64,000 bases of DNA, from contig NZ_FTNK01000007.1 of the NCBI RefSeq assembly GCF_900156375.1, forward strand, positions 244,612 through 308,611, given 5' to 3'. The notes beneath the pieces were generated by a model. That model was not told the DNA's origin. It worked only from the letters and a program-made list of their open reading frames with translations, and searched no databases. Source of the DNA: Paenibacillus macquariensis (GTDB lineage: Bacteria; Bacillota; Bacilli; Paenibacillales; Paenibacillaceae). Positions 47,119-57,826 of this stretch are shown here, one piece after another (position 1 is the stretch's first letter; every line of letters starts with the position of its first letter). A program made the translations under genes and the position numbers.

Positions 47119-47964
47119 GTGCTTTACCAGTCAATGGGAACGATTACTTTAGCTTCAACAGCAATGGTTATTATACTGATTTGGTTAGGATCACTTCGTA
47201 ATCCATTTAGCGTTATTAAAGAGTTCGCGAATACTCTTATATCTTCTCGAAGATTCACATTTCTATTTATTGGTGTAGCAGGCATTCTATTTATTAATAA
47301 ATATGAACTCACAATTGAACAAAATATGAATTATCAAGCAGATTTCACGCCCTGGGTCTTCGGTATAGAAGGTCATTTCGTAAGAAATCTACAAGAATTC
47401 TTCTATAATCCAATAATCACAGAAATATGTGTGTTCTTCTATGTTATTGTTTTTCAATCTCTGTTGATTGCCTCTATCGGGGTATACCTTTTGAATAAGA
47501 ATAAGTTGTTCGTGTATGCTACATGTTTCGCCATCGTAATTAATTATGCGGTAGCCATTCCGTTCTATCTCTTTTTTCCAGTGAATGAAGTCTGGTCCTA
47601 TCCACTCTCTGGAGTCACTTTTCATATGTTAGATGTATTTCCTAGATTCGAGGAATCCTATAGACCCCTCTCCGGTCTAGATAATTGCTTCCCAAGTCTT
47701 CACACGTCTATCTCCGTGACGATTATGATATTAGCTGCTCGTTCGGGCAATCGTCGTTGGAGAATTATCACGGCCATAAGTGCCATTGTTGTAGTATTCA
47801 GTATATTCTATCTTGGAATTCATTGGGTAACGGATATGTTCGCTGGGTCATTATTAGGCCTTACAGCATCCACCTTAGGAATTTATTGGGCTAAATTAAC
47901 CCTTAAGAAAGAGGAGAAACTTCAGCACAGGAATCGTTCTAAAGATGTGGAACTATCCTTATAG
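47119..47964 (+). CDS. PAP2-type (Aur1-like) membrane phosphatase/transferase
   Basis: A 281-residue protein with six to seven membrane segments and the PAP2 signature: a partial first motif, then FPSLHTSISV with the conserved histidine and GIHWVTDMFAG with the second. The order and the wide spacing between the N-terminal helices and these motifs resemble the inositol-phosphorylceramide synthase (Aur1)-like branch rather than undecaprenyl pyrophosphatase. Substrate is unknown. The GTG at 47119 follows AGAGGAGG by about eight bases. It follows yrzE by 74 bases. Confidence 0.85.
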   Translation: MLYQSMGTITLASTAMVIILIWLGSLRNPFSVIKEFANTLISSRRFTFLFIGVAGILFINKYELTIEQNMNYQADFTPWVFGIEGHFVRNLQEFFYNPIITEICVFFYVIVFQSLLIASIGVYLLNKNKLFVYATCFAIVINYAVAIPFYLFFPVNEVWSYPLSGVTFHMLDVFPRFEESYRPLSGLDNCFPSLHTSISVTIMILAARSGNRRWRIITAISAIVVVFSIFYLGIHWVTDMFAGSLLGLTASTLGIYWAKLTLKKEEKLQHRNRSKDVELSL

Positions 47965-47970
47965 ACACAT

Positions 47971-48017
47971 AAAGAGGTTGTCCATTTTGTCAACTCGACA
48001 AAATGGACAACCTCTTT
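47971..48017. terminator. Perfect bidirectional terminator between the PAP2 gene and yajC
   Basis: A perfect 21-bp inverted repeat (47971-47991 with 47997-48017) around a five-base loop, with AAA/TTT flanks on both sides. It serves both converging transcripts and is the strongest stem in the window. Confidence 0.95.
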
Positions 48018-48046
48018 TACTTGTGGCAACATATTTAGATCACAAT

Positions 48047-48325
48047 TTATTTACTTTCTGCATCCTTACGTACACCCTGACTAATCGCGCTACGGTCAAA
48101 AGTAAGCTTAGTTGCATCATTAACAAGAAGAACAATAATATCATCCGTGATTTCTACGATTGTGCCGTGAAGACCACCAATAGTTACTACCTTATCTCCC
48201 TTGCCTAGAGCTCTTAACATAGTAGCACGTGCTTTTTGTTTCTTTTGTTGCGGACGAATTAACAAAAAGTAAAAGATCGCAAACATCAAAACAAACGGCC
48301 AAAGTAATTGAATCATTTCAGTCAT
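48047..48325 (-). CDS. yajC: Preprotein translocase subunit YajC
   Basis: A 92-residue protein with one membrane helix (LLWPFVLMFAIFYFLLIRPQQKKQ) and a short cytoplasmic domain with KGDKVVTIGGLHGTIVEI. YajC associates with SecDF in many bacteria, though it is dispensable. It is the last gene of the queA-tgt-yajC run. Confidence 0.95.
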   Translation of the reverse strand: MTEMIQLLWPFVLMFAIFYFLLIRPQQKKQKARATMLRALGKGDKVVTIGGLHGTIVEITDDIIVLLVNDATKLTFDRSAISQGVRKDAESK

Positions 48326-48356
48326 TTTATTTCCCCCTTAAATAAATTACATCATT

Positions 48357-49538
<1,182 letters not shown>

Positions 49539-49574
49539 TTAAGTTGAAACGTTAATCTTACCGTTTCCTATTTT

Positions 49575-50603
49575 TCAATAAATAAACATAGCATCACCGA
49601 AGCTGAAGAATCGATATTGTTCCTTCACAGCTTCTTTGTACGCTTCAAGAATATGTTCTCGCCCTGCTAAGGCACTAACTAGCATGACCAATGTTGATTT
49701 AGGAAGATGGAAGTTAGTAATTAAAGCATTGACTACCGTAAACTCATACCCCGGGAACATGAAAATACTTGTCCAACCGCTACTTTCCTTCAAAGGTCCT
49801 CCAGCACATTGCTGCCCAACCGTCTCTAGTGTTCGACATGTTGTCGTTCCCACAGCAATAATTCTACCACCAGCTCGACGAGTATCGTTCAGAAGATCTG
49901 CCGTTTCCTGAGAAAGGGAATAATATTCTTCATGCATCACGTGGTCTTCTACACGCTCCACCGACATCGGTCGAAATGTACCTAATCCAACATGCAATGT
50001 AATAAAGGCTACCGAAACACCTTTAGCACGAATATCATCGAGTAATTCCTCTGTAAAATGAAGCCCTGCTGTAGGTGCTGCTGCTGAACCCTCATGACGA
50101 GCGTATACCGTCTGATAACGCTCACGATCATCCAGCTTGTCCTTAATATATGGCGGAAGAGGCATTTGTCCAAGTCGATCAAGGATTTCTTGAAATACTC
50201 CGTTATACGTAAACTTGAGTACTCTTCCTCCCATATCACTTTCAGACTCAATTACCGCTTTAAGTTCATCACTAAATACAATAATATTTCCTTGTTTCAG
50301 CTTTTTCCCTGGCTTCACTAACGCTTCCCAGCGATCATCCCCCAGATTCTTAAGTAGAAGAACCTCTGCTTTAGCACCTGTATCCTCTTTCACACCAAAC
50401 AGTCTTGCCGGGATAACCCGAGTATCATTCAATACAAGTGTGTCACCTGACTTAAGATATTCCGTAATATCTTTAAATGTATGATGCTCCGTCTTACCAT
50501 CTTCTTTATTCAACGTTAGCAATCGAGATGAGCTTCGTTCTAGAAGTGGTGTCTGAGCAATCAATTCCTCTGGTAGATCAAAATTATATAACTCTACATC
50601 CAT
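49575..50603 (-). CDS. queA: S-adenosylmethionine:tRNA ribosyltransferase-isomerase
   Basis: QueA converts preQ1-tRNA to epoxyqueuosine-tRNA using the ribosyl part of S-adenosylmethionine. The 342-residue product has [41 protein letters not shown] and [13 protein letters not shown], all family hallmarks. It follows the SpoIID-domain gene by six bases, so cotranscription is likely. Confidence 0.97.
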   Translation of the reverse strand: MDVELYNFDLPEELIAQTPLLERSSSRLLTLNKEDGKTEHHTFKDITEYLKSGDTLVLNDTRVIPARLFGVKEDTGAKAEVLLLKNLGDDRWEALVKPGKKLKQGNIIVFSDELKAVIESESDMGGRVLKFTYNGVFQEILDRLGQMPLPPYIKDKLDDRERYQTVYARHEGSAAAPTAGLHFTEELLDDIRAKGVSVAFITLHVGLGTFRPMSVERVEDHVMHEEYYSLSQETADLLNDTRRAGGRIIAVGTTTCRTLETVGQQCAGGPLKESSGWTSIFMFPGYEFTVVNALITNFHLPKSTLVMLVSALAGREHILEAYKEAVKEQYRFFSFGDAMFIY

Positions 50604-50609
50604 GTGTCG

Positions 50610-52721
50610 TCATTCCTTAGCGATAGTGACATTTTGATAATAGTGTTTCAAAATATCCTGATAACCATTCCCTGCATCGGCCATACCTTTGGCTCCCCAT
50701 TGAGAAAGTCCTAGACCATGACCATTTCCTTGTCCGATAAACATAAACTTATCACTAGCATCTAATACCGCTGCCTTGGATTCACTATTCATGATGACCG
50801 TTCCTGTACCTTTAAGGCTAGCTGTACCAGAAGCCGAGATCACGGAAGTATTAGAAGATGTCAATGCCTGTACTTTTACACCATCCGAGCCTAATACAGT
50901 ATAACTGCCAGTTGATGCAATATCAAACAATGTACTTGGCAATCCATTTAGTGCTGACCGGAACATATCTGGATACTTCACATCCAATATTTGTCCATTT
51001 ACCTGCAGTTCTACAACCCGACCCGATGGTCCTCGTCTCGTAACATCCAGTGAGTTAATGGTAGTAGGTAATACTATTGTACCCTTCCCCTTCATTGCCT
51101 TAAGTAGTTCAGCTGAAGTATACGGACCTCTTACCCAAGAGTAAGTGTTAGATTCTGCGACTTTATCGAGAATAACCGCCGTATTACCCGGATTAAGTTT
51201 ACTAACTGCTGGAACAGTGGATTGAACTAATGGAATTACACGAACATTCGTATCCGTGGATGTTACCGTTAACTGAGCAAGTCCCGCGGCAGTTGTAGTA
51301 GCCAATTCCTTCACGTTATCTTCACGAACATAACCTGTTAGTCCATTATTCAACAAAACATGATACCACATTTTAAGACTCTTTTGTGCAGCTAAATCAC
51401 CTTCACTTGTGACAGTTGTAAAGGTATTATCGATACTATTCCATACCTCACTAGAATCTGCGGTTATCCCACCGCTATTGGATGAGAAGATGGCCTCAAC
51501 TACTTTGCCATCCTTCATAAGGATTTCTCCCTTAGTATCATCTACAGCTTTGGTAACACTGGCTGCTTCAGAACTTGTACCATTATATACTTGGCTTAGC
51601 GTCGTATCGACTACATCCGCTACTTTAAATTTATTTCTCTGAAAAACAGCATAACTACGTGCAGCTACTGCTTGTGTCTTCAATGCCTCACTGGGCCATG
51701 ATGAAGGTACCTCTGCTCCAACAACAGAGTACAAATATTGTTCTAGCGGAACTTCATTTACCAACGCAAGCTGCCCATTATATGAACTTATTTCCCAATT
51801 ACCGCGGTAAATACGTTTGGATCTTTCAGTGACTTGTATGCCACTTGATCGATCCGGAATCCATAGTTTGGATGTGTCACCACTTATCTGATAATGATCT
51901 AACGTTTGGAGTGAAGTAAGATTAACTCCAACATCCTGACGCACGATAAGTGCTGGTATCGAAGGATCTACATTCGATAAAGTAACGGATGGCACAAGTT
52001 GACTCATCTCTTGTTGAATTCCCGCCAGCTCATTATCATTAGCAGCTTCACCTACCCATACTGCATATTGAGTTCCGCCTGAAGGCGCACTCTGGATAAC
52101 AGTATTAGCATCATATCCTGCAGTTTGTATGAACTTTTGTTGAGTCTGCGCTTCAGCTTGCGTAGTATAAACACCTGCAGACCAATGTTTACTTCCCTTA
52201 AGAGATGGCACTTGACCGTTCAATTGAGCGGATGCAGTTTGTGCTACACGGTTTACAGCCTCTCTACCCGCTTGTTCAGTTGCATAAGGTCCTGAGTACA
52301 ATTGATATACCATACTTCCCCCAAGTGTAGAACTGAATAGTAACGGTTTATCACTCGTTGTAGCCAGCTTCTGTGATGCAGCCGCCGCTGTTTTCCAATC
52401 ATTCGTCTCTAACACTTTAACTCGGAATGAATCGATACTGAAACGAACTTGTGTAGATTGCGAGATATTAATTAAAGGATGATAACCGTCATTCCCATTA
52501 AATCCTGCGCTCCAAGGAGATACAGACTGAAGGGTTACAGCTTGAGTTGTTGATTTATAAGTATTTCCTAAATCCAGAAAAATCGCAACTCGTATGGAGT
52601 CCGGTGTGAGTCCTGCTGCCATAACCTTATTAGGGAAAGGTATACAAGCTATTCCAACAGCAGCGACTAACATTCCTTTACATAACCATTTCAACGCTTT
52701 GCTTTTCATATGAAGAAACAT
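50610..52721 (-). CDS. Secreted SpoIID/LytB-domain protein with SPOR-like repeats
   Basis: A 703-residue exported protein. A signal peptide (WLCKGMLVAAVGIACIPFPNKVMA, about residues 13-36) is followed by two SPOR-like peptidoglycan-binding regions (about 110-245), then the SpoIID domain at about 325-430 (EVPSSWPSEALKTQAVAARSY) and, after a long insertion, its C-terminal part with GNGHGLGLSQWGAKGMADAG. SpoIID itself is a lytic transglycosylase for engulfment; this protein keeps the same fold but whether it is catalytic or tied to sporulation is not shown. The ATG at 52721 follows GAGGAG by seven bases. It sits between ruvB and queA. Confidence 0.9.
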   Translation of the reverse strand: MFLHMKSKALKWLCKGMLVAAVGIACIPFPNKVMAAGLTPDSIRVAIFLDLGNTYKSTTQAVTLQSVSPWSAGFNGNDGYHPLINISQSTQVRFSIDSFRVKVLETNDWKTAAAASQKLATTSDKPLLFSSTLGGSMVYQLYSGPYATEQAGREAVNRVAQTASAQLNGQVPSLKGSKHWSAGVYTTQAEAQTQQKFIQTAGYDANTVIQSAPSGGTQYAVWVGEAANDNELAGIQQEMSQLVPSVTLSNVDPSIPALIVRQDVGVNLTSLQTLDHYQISGDTSKLWIPDRSSGIQVTERSKRIYRGNWEISSYNGQLALVNEVPLEQYLYSVVGAEVPSSWPSEALKTQAVAARSYAVFQRNKFKVADVVDTTLSQVYNGTSSEAASVTKAVDDTKGEILMKDGKVVEAIFSSNSGGITADSSEVWNSIDNTFTTVTSEGDLAAQKSLKMWYHVLLNNGLTGYVREDNVKELATTTAAGLAQLTVTSTDTNVRVIPLVQSTVPAVSKLNPGNTAVILDKVAESNTYSWVRGPYTSAELLKAMKGKGTIVLPTTINSLDVTRRGPSGRVVELQVNGQILDVKYPDMFRSALNGLPSTLFDIASTGSYTVLGSDGVKVQALTSSNTSVISASGTASLKGTGTVIMNSESKAAVLDASDKFMFIGQGNGHGLGLSQWGAKGMADAGNGYQDILKHYYQNVTIAKE

Positions 52722-52749
52722 TGAATTTCTCCTCTCTGAGATAGATTAT

Positions 52750-53757
52750 TTACTTCTGCTGAGGAGGCTGTGGCAATCCTAAGTGTTGATATGCAGCAGG
52801 TGAGACCATTCTCCCTCGTGGAGTACGTTGTAGAAATCCAATCTGCATTAAATAGGGTTCGTACACATCCTCAATCGTTTGACTCTCTTCTCCGATCGTT
52901 GCAGCAATCGTATCCAATCCAACTGGCCCCCCACGAAAGCTAGTAATCATGGTATGAAGAATTTTATAGTCAATTAAATCCAGACCTCTTGGGTCAACTT
53001 GTAGCATTTGGAGTGCCTGATCTGCAATATCTCTTGTGATCATCCCGTCTCCACGCACCTGTGCATAGTCCCGAACTCGTTTCAATAGACGATTGGCAAT
53101 ACGAGGGGTCCCCCTCGCCCTAAGAGCTATCTCATCGGCTGCATCGCCCACAATCTCAATTCCAAATATATCTGCACCTCTTGATACGATGTAACTAAGC
53201 TCATCCACACTATAAAACTCAAGGCGGCTGACTACACCAAATCGATCTCGGAGTGGTGCGGATAACAATCCTGCACGCGTTGTAGCTCCTATTAAAGTAA
53301 ATGGAGGTAGATCTAATCTAACTGAGCGTGCACTTGGCCCCTTGCCAATCATGATATCGAGCGCGAAATCCTCCATCGCTGGATACATTACTTCCTCTAC
53401 TGTTCGGTGTAGGCGATGAATTTCGTCAATGAACAATACATCTCCTTCTTGAAGATTGGTCAGTAATGCAGCCAAATCTCCTGGGCGTTCAATGGCTGGC
53501 CCGGACGTTGTCCGCAAGTTCACCCCTAATTCGTTAGCTATGATATTAGCAAGCGTTGTCTTGCCCAGTCCTGGCGGACCATATAAAAGTACATGATCCA
53601 GTGCCTCTTTGCGCATTTTAGCTGCTTCAATATAAATTTTTAAATTTTCCTTCACTTGATTCTGACCAATATACTCTGCCAAGTATCGAGGGCGAAGACT
53701 GAGCTCCACCGCCTGATCTTCCATCATCATGTTTGCTGATATGATACGGTCTTCCAT
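52750..53757 (-). CDS. ruvB: Holliday junction branch migration helicase RuvB
   Basis: RuvB is the AAA+ motor that drives Holliday-junction migration with RuvA. The 335-residue product has Walker [11 protein letters not shown], Walker [10 protein letters not shown], sensor 1 [20 protein letters not shown], and the C-terminal winged helix ending in a proline/glutamine-rich tail. The ATG at 53757 follows GAGGAG by nine bases. It forms an operon with ruvC and ruvA. Confidence 0.97.
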   Translation of the reverse strand: MEDRIISANMMMEDQAVELSLRPRYLAEYIGQNQVKENLKIYIEAAKMRKEALDHVLLYGPPGLGKTTLANIIANELGVNLRTTSGPAIERPGDLAALLTNLQEGDVLFIDEIHRLHRTVEEVMYPAMEDFALDIMIGKGPSARSVRLDLPPFTLIGATTRAGLLSAPLRDRFGVVSRLEFYSVDELSYIVSRGADIFGIEIVGDAADEIALRARGTPRIANRLLKRVRDYAQVRGDGMITRDIADQALQMLQVDPRGLDLIDYKILHTMITSFRGGPVGLDTIAATIGEESQTIEDVYEPYLMQIGFLQRTPRGRMVSPAAYQHLGLPQPPQQK

Positions 53758-53776
53758 TCACTATCGCTCCTCTTCC

Positions 53777-54391
53777 TTAGCCCGCATAGAGCAGTTTGAG
53801 CGCACGCTTCATTAAGACGTCTATCGTGTCTTCATATGAGACATCATCTTTAATTTTCAACCATACGCCATCAAGCTCTGTTTCTGTATAACCTAAAGCC
53901 TTCAGACCTTCTCTTGCTTCAGACCAAGAAGATCCATCTCCAACCTGAGGTTCCGGAACCGTGAACAAACCACCCAAGATTGCACCTGTCCCAAAGCCTT
54001 CCAACTTGTCCTTCAAGTCGAGAATCATCCTTTGAGCAGTCTTCTTACCGATACCTGGTAACTTGGTTAAGAATGTAATATTCTCTTGAAAAATTGCCGA
54101 CACCACAAGATCAGGATTACCACCACTTAATATGCCAAGGGCAACTTTTGGTCCAATACCAGATACCTCAATTAATTTTCGGAATAACTTCTGCTCATCA
54201 CGTGTTGGGAAACCAAATAATAATATGGCATCTTCACGAACATTTTGATGAATATAAATCGTAACTTCACCTTCAACTTTGGCAAAAGCATATGGATTAG
54301 GACAGAAAACACGGTAGCCCACTCCACGGACGTCTAAGACTACATAATCATTCTCCAAATGAACGACAGGGCCTGTTAAGAAATCAATCAT
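53777..54391 (-). CDS. ruvA: Holliday junction DNA-binding protein RuvA
   Basis: RuvA binds four-way junctions as a tetramer and recruits RuvB. The 204-residue product has an N-terminal OB fold (MIDFLTGPVVHLENDYVVLDV), two helix-hairpin-helix motifs (SGIGPKVALGIL and LPGIGKKTAQRMILDLKDK) and a C-terminal RuvB-binding domain. Its ATG overlaps the ruvC stop by four bases (ATGA). Confidence 0.96.
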   Translation of the reverse strand: MIDFLTGPVVHLENDYVVLDVRGVGYRVFCPNPYAFAKVEGEVTIYIHQNVREDAILLFGFPTRDEQKLFRKLIEVSGIGPKVALGILSGGNPDLVVSAIFQENITFLTKLPGIGKKTAQRMILDLKDKLEGFGTGAILGGLFTVPEPQVGDGSSWSEAREGLKALGYTETELDGVWLKIKDDVSYEDTIDVLMKRALKLLYAG

Positions 54392-54891
54392 TTCCGCAAT
54401 ACCTCATTTAACATTGAATTTAAAGTATATGAATGCGCATGGCATATGGCCACAGCTAAGGCATCCGCAACATCATCTGGTTTAGGTACTTCCTTCAAGC
54501 GCAAATAAATACGCACCATCTCTTGAACCTGCTTTTTTTCTGCCTTACCATATCCAACAACAGCTTGTTTCACCTGTAATGGCGTATACTCTCCAATTGG
54601 AAGTCCCTTTTGTACTGCCGCAAGAATCATCACACCACGTGCTTGACTTACGATCATTGCTGTTGTCACATTTCGATTAAAGAATAGCTTCTCGAATGCG
54701 ACCGTATCAGGTTTATATTTATCTATCAACTGTACCATACCTTCGTACACATGTAACAAACGATCTTCTTCTGGCGTATGAGCTACCGTCTGAATACTTC
54801 CATATTGAACTGGTGTGATTTTGCTTCCCTCTTTGTCAACAACACCAAATCCGACAATAGCAATACCCGGGTCAATTCCTAAAATGCGCAA
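54388..54891 (-). CDS. ruvC: Crossover junction endodeoxyribonuclease RuvC
   Basis: RuvC cleaves Holliday junctions symmetrically. The product of about 167 residues has RNase H-fold acidic residues in RILGIDPGIAIVGFG and AFEKLFFNRNVTTA, and the DDVADALAVAICHAHS C-terminal motif. The open frame starts at a GTG at 54909, which lies inside the ribosome site GTGAGGGAG; the TTG at 54891 is nine bases downstream and gives the expected N-terminus. RuvC is absent from B. subtilis, which uses RecU, so its presence helps to set the lineage apart. Confidence 0.94.
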   Translation of the reverse strand: MRILGIDPGIAIVGFGVVDKEGSKITPVQYGSIQTVAHTPEEDRLLHVYEGMVQLIDKYKPDTVAFEKLFFNRNVTTAMIVSQARGVMILAAVQKGLPIGEYTPLQVKQAVVGYGKAEKKQVQEMVRIYLRLKEVPKPDDVADALAVAICHAHSYTLNSMLNEVLRK

Positions 54892-55038
54892 AATCAATCT
54901 CTCCCTCACATAAAGCGAACATATGTATTCGTCTCTTTATTATATGAAAAACTCTTAATTAAGTCTATGACTGCTAGAAATACCATTCCTGAGTAATAAT
55001 ATATTAATAATTCAGACTATTGATCACTATCTCTAATA

Positions 55039-55093
55039 TAAAAAAAGACGATCATCCTTCATGCATAGGAGCATAGGATAATTGTCTCTTTGC
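55039..55093 (-). terminator. Terminator of the sugar-ABC/YesMN operon
   Basis: An imperfect stem pairs AAGAGACAATTATCCT with AGGATGATCGTCTTT (about 55042-55092), followed by a run of T on the minus strand. It lies 65 bases after the response regulator stop. Confidence 0.82.
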
Positions 55094-55157
55094 CTCGAAA
55101 ATCAGAACGAGGAGTTTTCTTATTAGGATAGATCCCCAGTTCGCAGTAGTGAATAAC

Positions 55158-55949
55158 TCAACGAACATCCGCACGGTTATGGTCCCGGTATTCTTTGGGA
55201 GACATTCCTGTCTGCTTCTGGAACACCTTTGTAAAATAACGTCGTTCCTGATAACCTACACCGGAGCCGATGGTTGAAATGCTTTTGTCACTGTTAGCCA
55301 ACATGAATTTGGCAGCTGTCATACGTTGTAGCGTAACATACTCCACAAAAGTCATGGAAAAGCGGTTCTTGAACAACAAACAAAAGTAACTACAACTGAT
55401 TCCAAGCTTATCGGCCATCTCTTCGATACCAATGTCTGAATTCAGGCGTTCAGTAATATACTGAACCGCTGTATTCATAAGCTGCTCCGTTGTTTTCTTG
55501 GTACTTTCATTCTCATCCGTCGGAACCTCTTTAAAAAGAGGAATGGTATTATACAACTTATCTTTGAATTGCTTACTTCGGATCTGAACTCCGATATCTC
55601 TGATCTTATTTCCTAATTCCTCGTAATGTATGGGCTTACAAATATAATCCTTTACACCAAGCCGTATAGCCTCACGTGCGTAATCAAATTCCTGATAACC
55701 TGTGATTAACAGTACCTCGCTGTTCAGACCCATCTCACGTAACTTTCCGATGAATGTTAATCCATCCATCACAGGCATACGTATATCACACAGCACGAGA
55801 TCAGGACGTTCTTCCTCCGCAATACGCAGAGCCTCCATGCCACTGCGCGCCATGCCAGTAACAGTCATCCCCATTTCCTGCCACGGAAGCACTCTGTTCA
55901 AGTTATTAAGAATAGGTGCCTCATCGTCAACCAATAATACTTTTAGCAT
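55158..55949 (-). CDS. YesN-type response regulator with AraC DNA-binding domain
   Basis: A 263-residue response regulator. The receiver domain spans residues 1-120 with phosphorylation aspartate in DLVLCDIRMPVMDG, and a C-terminal AraC-type pair of helix-turn-helices spans about 160-260 (MADKLGISCSYFCLLFK and YFTKVFQKQTGMSPKEYRDH). The frame is open to 56051, but the ATG at 55949 (MLKVLLVDDE) follows GGGGGAAG and lies at the expected domain start. It overlaps the end of the sensor kinase gene by 23 bases. It probably activates the adjacent sugar transporter genes. Confidence 0.94.
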   Translation of the reverse strand: MLKVLLVDDEAPILNNLNRVLPWQEMGMTVTGMARSGMEALRIAEEERPDLVLCDIRMPVMDGLTFIGKLREMGLNSEVLLITGYQEFDYAREAIRLGVKDYICKPIHYEELGNKIRDIGVQIRSKQFKDKLYNTIPLFKEVPTDENESTKKTTEQLMNTAVQYITERLNSDIGIEEMADKLGISCSYFCLLFKNRFSMTFVEYVTLQRMTAAKFMLANSDKSISTIGSGVGYQERRYFTKVFQKQTGMSPKEYRDHNRADVR

Positions 55950-57795
55950 TGTGATCTTCCCCCTGCTCGTATATAGGTATGACACATTGAATAATTGTAC
56001 CGCAACCCTGACTGGAACAAATGAAAATCCCATGTCTGAAGCCATATTCAATACGGATACGATCAGCTACACTTCGGACTCCAAGGCCTCTGCGTTCCAG
56101 ATGAACTCTGTTTCCGCGTTTCACTTCATCCTTATGACCCTGCTCTTCATTATTAGCGCTCTCGCTTATCATATACTGAAACATGGACAACTGAGAAGAA
56201 TTCATGCCAATGCCGTTATCTTCAATCCTAATAATCAAATTACCACGTTCCTCAAAGCCTCTTATACTTAGCTTACCTTTATAGGGAATACCCTCAAAGC
56301 CATGCTGAATACTATTCTCCACCAATGGTTGAAGAGTAAGCTTCAAAATTCCACATCCGTATAATTCTGTTGGAATATCAATTTCGTAGTCGAATAAATC
56401 CTCAAAACGAAACTTTTGAATATCGAGATAATCACGAAGATGTTTGATCTCTTCTTCAAGTGTGATTTCGTCTCTATCCTGAATCGTGATACGCAAAATA
56501 CTTGCGAGTCTGTATACCATCTCACTTACCTTACGACCTTCATTCTGCACTGCTAGCACATTGATTGATTCCAAAGTATTAAACAAAAAGTGCGGCTTTA
56601 TCTGAGCCTGAAGAACACGCATTTCCGCTTGATTCTTTTGTCGTTGTTCCAATTGAATCCGATTAAATAGATTATTAACTTTATCCATGAGATCATTGTA
56701 GCCTTTAGCCAGCAGTGTTAGTTCGTCGTTACCCTTTTCTTCCATTCGGCTAATGAGATCTCCGCCCTCTACGCGACGCATAAAGCGTACAATGACTGCT
56801 ATTTCACCGGTAATCCGATTCATAAAGAAGAGGTTGAAAATCAAAGCTGCCAAAAAACAGACAAAAATAACAACAACAAACCATCTAGCAAAAATCGTAA
56901 CTTCACGTGATAATGAATCCCACGATGTCACAGATACTAGGCTCCATGGGTGATCTTTTAGATGGTACATCGAGACAATACTCTTCTCGCCTTCAAACTG
57001 TGTTTTGAAACTTTGGAAGCCTTTTTTAAAAGTCACTTCTTTATTCGTAAATGATTGGAAATTTTGGCCACTTAAATCTTTGTCTGGATCGAACAAAATC
57101 ATACCATCATCATTTACAAGCATGAAAGAAACCTTTTGAGTGCTATCCCCAACTTTCAGGTTACGAAATATCGATTCGAACTCCCAGTTTTTGATCTGTA
57201 CTACGAGAATACCGATGTTCTGAAAGAAGCTTAGCTCTTTCACAAGCCGGATTTGCGTAAATACAGGTTCAGTTCCTGTCAGTTCAGGATATTCGTGAGG
57301 AGCCACCCACTTTGGCACTCCGTTCATAGTCAAAACATCACGGTACATTTCACTCTCTTTGAACTTATCATATGGAAGGGTACTGAAATTATCTTTACTA
57401 AAAAGTGATACGATTTCCGAGCCGCCTTTTCCATTGAAATTGTACAAAAAAGCGTAACTGATTGAAGGGTGGTTAAAGAGAAGACTTCGAAAGTTACGTT
57501 GACTGGCATTCAGACTGAGCTGCTCGCTATCGGTCAGATCCTGATTTGTGGGATCATCCGCACTGAGCGCCATATGAAATACCGAGGTAGCAATCCCGTT
57601 GTCTGTCAAGTTATCCATCTCATTAAATACATTTGAAATACTGTAACTAATCGCTTTGAGAGAATACTCCGATTGTTCACTATACTTCTTCTCAATTGAA
57701 TTATAAGTTACAAAGAACATAATCATCCCAAGAATAAACAATGGGATGATTATTAGGCCCAAAAATGCCGCAAACAATTTATAGCGTAAATTCAT
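55927..57795 (-). CDS. YesM-type sensor histidine kinase
   Basis: A 622-residue membrane kinase. Transmembrane helix 1 (about 8-30) and helix 2 (about 300-322) frame an extracytoplasmic Cache-like sensor; a HAMP domain follows, then the LytS/YesM-type kinase domain with the phosphorylatable histidine in QIKPHFLFNTLESIN, and an ATPase domain with QPLVENSIQHGFEG and IEDNGIGM. It is partnered with the downstream AraC-type regulator. Kinases of this group sense oligosaccharides, often via the solute-binding protein. It begins 31 bases after the permease gene and has AGGAG nine bases before its ATG. Confidence 0.94.
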   Translation of the reverse strand: MNLRYKLFAAFLGLIIIPLFILGMIMFFVTYNSIEKKYSEQSEYSLKAISYSISNVFNEMDNLTDNGIATSVFHMALSADDPTNQDLTDSEQLSLNASQRNFRSLLFNHPSISYAFLYNFNGKGGSEIVSLFSKDNFSTLPYDKFKESEMYRDVLTMNGVPKWVAPHEYPELTGTEPVFTQIRLVKELSFFQNIGILVVQIKNWEFESIFRNLKVGDSTQKVSFMLVNDDGMILFDPDKDLSGQNFQSFTNKEVTFKKGFQSFKTQFEGEKSIVSMYHLKDHPWSLVSVTSWDSLSREVTIFARWFVVVIFVCFLAALIFNLFFMNRITGEIAVIVRFMRRVEGGDLISRMEEKGNDELTLLAKGYNDLMDKVNNLFNRIQLEQRQKNQAEMRVLQAQIKPHFLFNTLESINVLAVQNEGRKVSEMVYRLASILRITIQDRDEITLEEEIKHLRDYLDIQKFRFEDLFDYEIDIPTELYGCGILKLTLQPLVENSIQHGFEGIPYKGKLSIRGFEERGNLIIRIEDNGIGMNSSQLSMFQYMISESANNEEQGHKDEVKRGNRVHLERRGLGVRSVADRIRIEYGFRHGIFICSSQGCGTIIQCVIPIYEQGEDHNAKSIIG

Positions 57796-57826
57796 GGGCT
57801 AAAGCTCCTAACTTTCGAAGAAAGGT

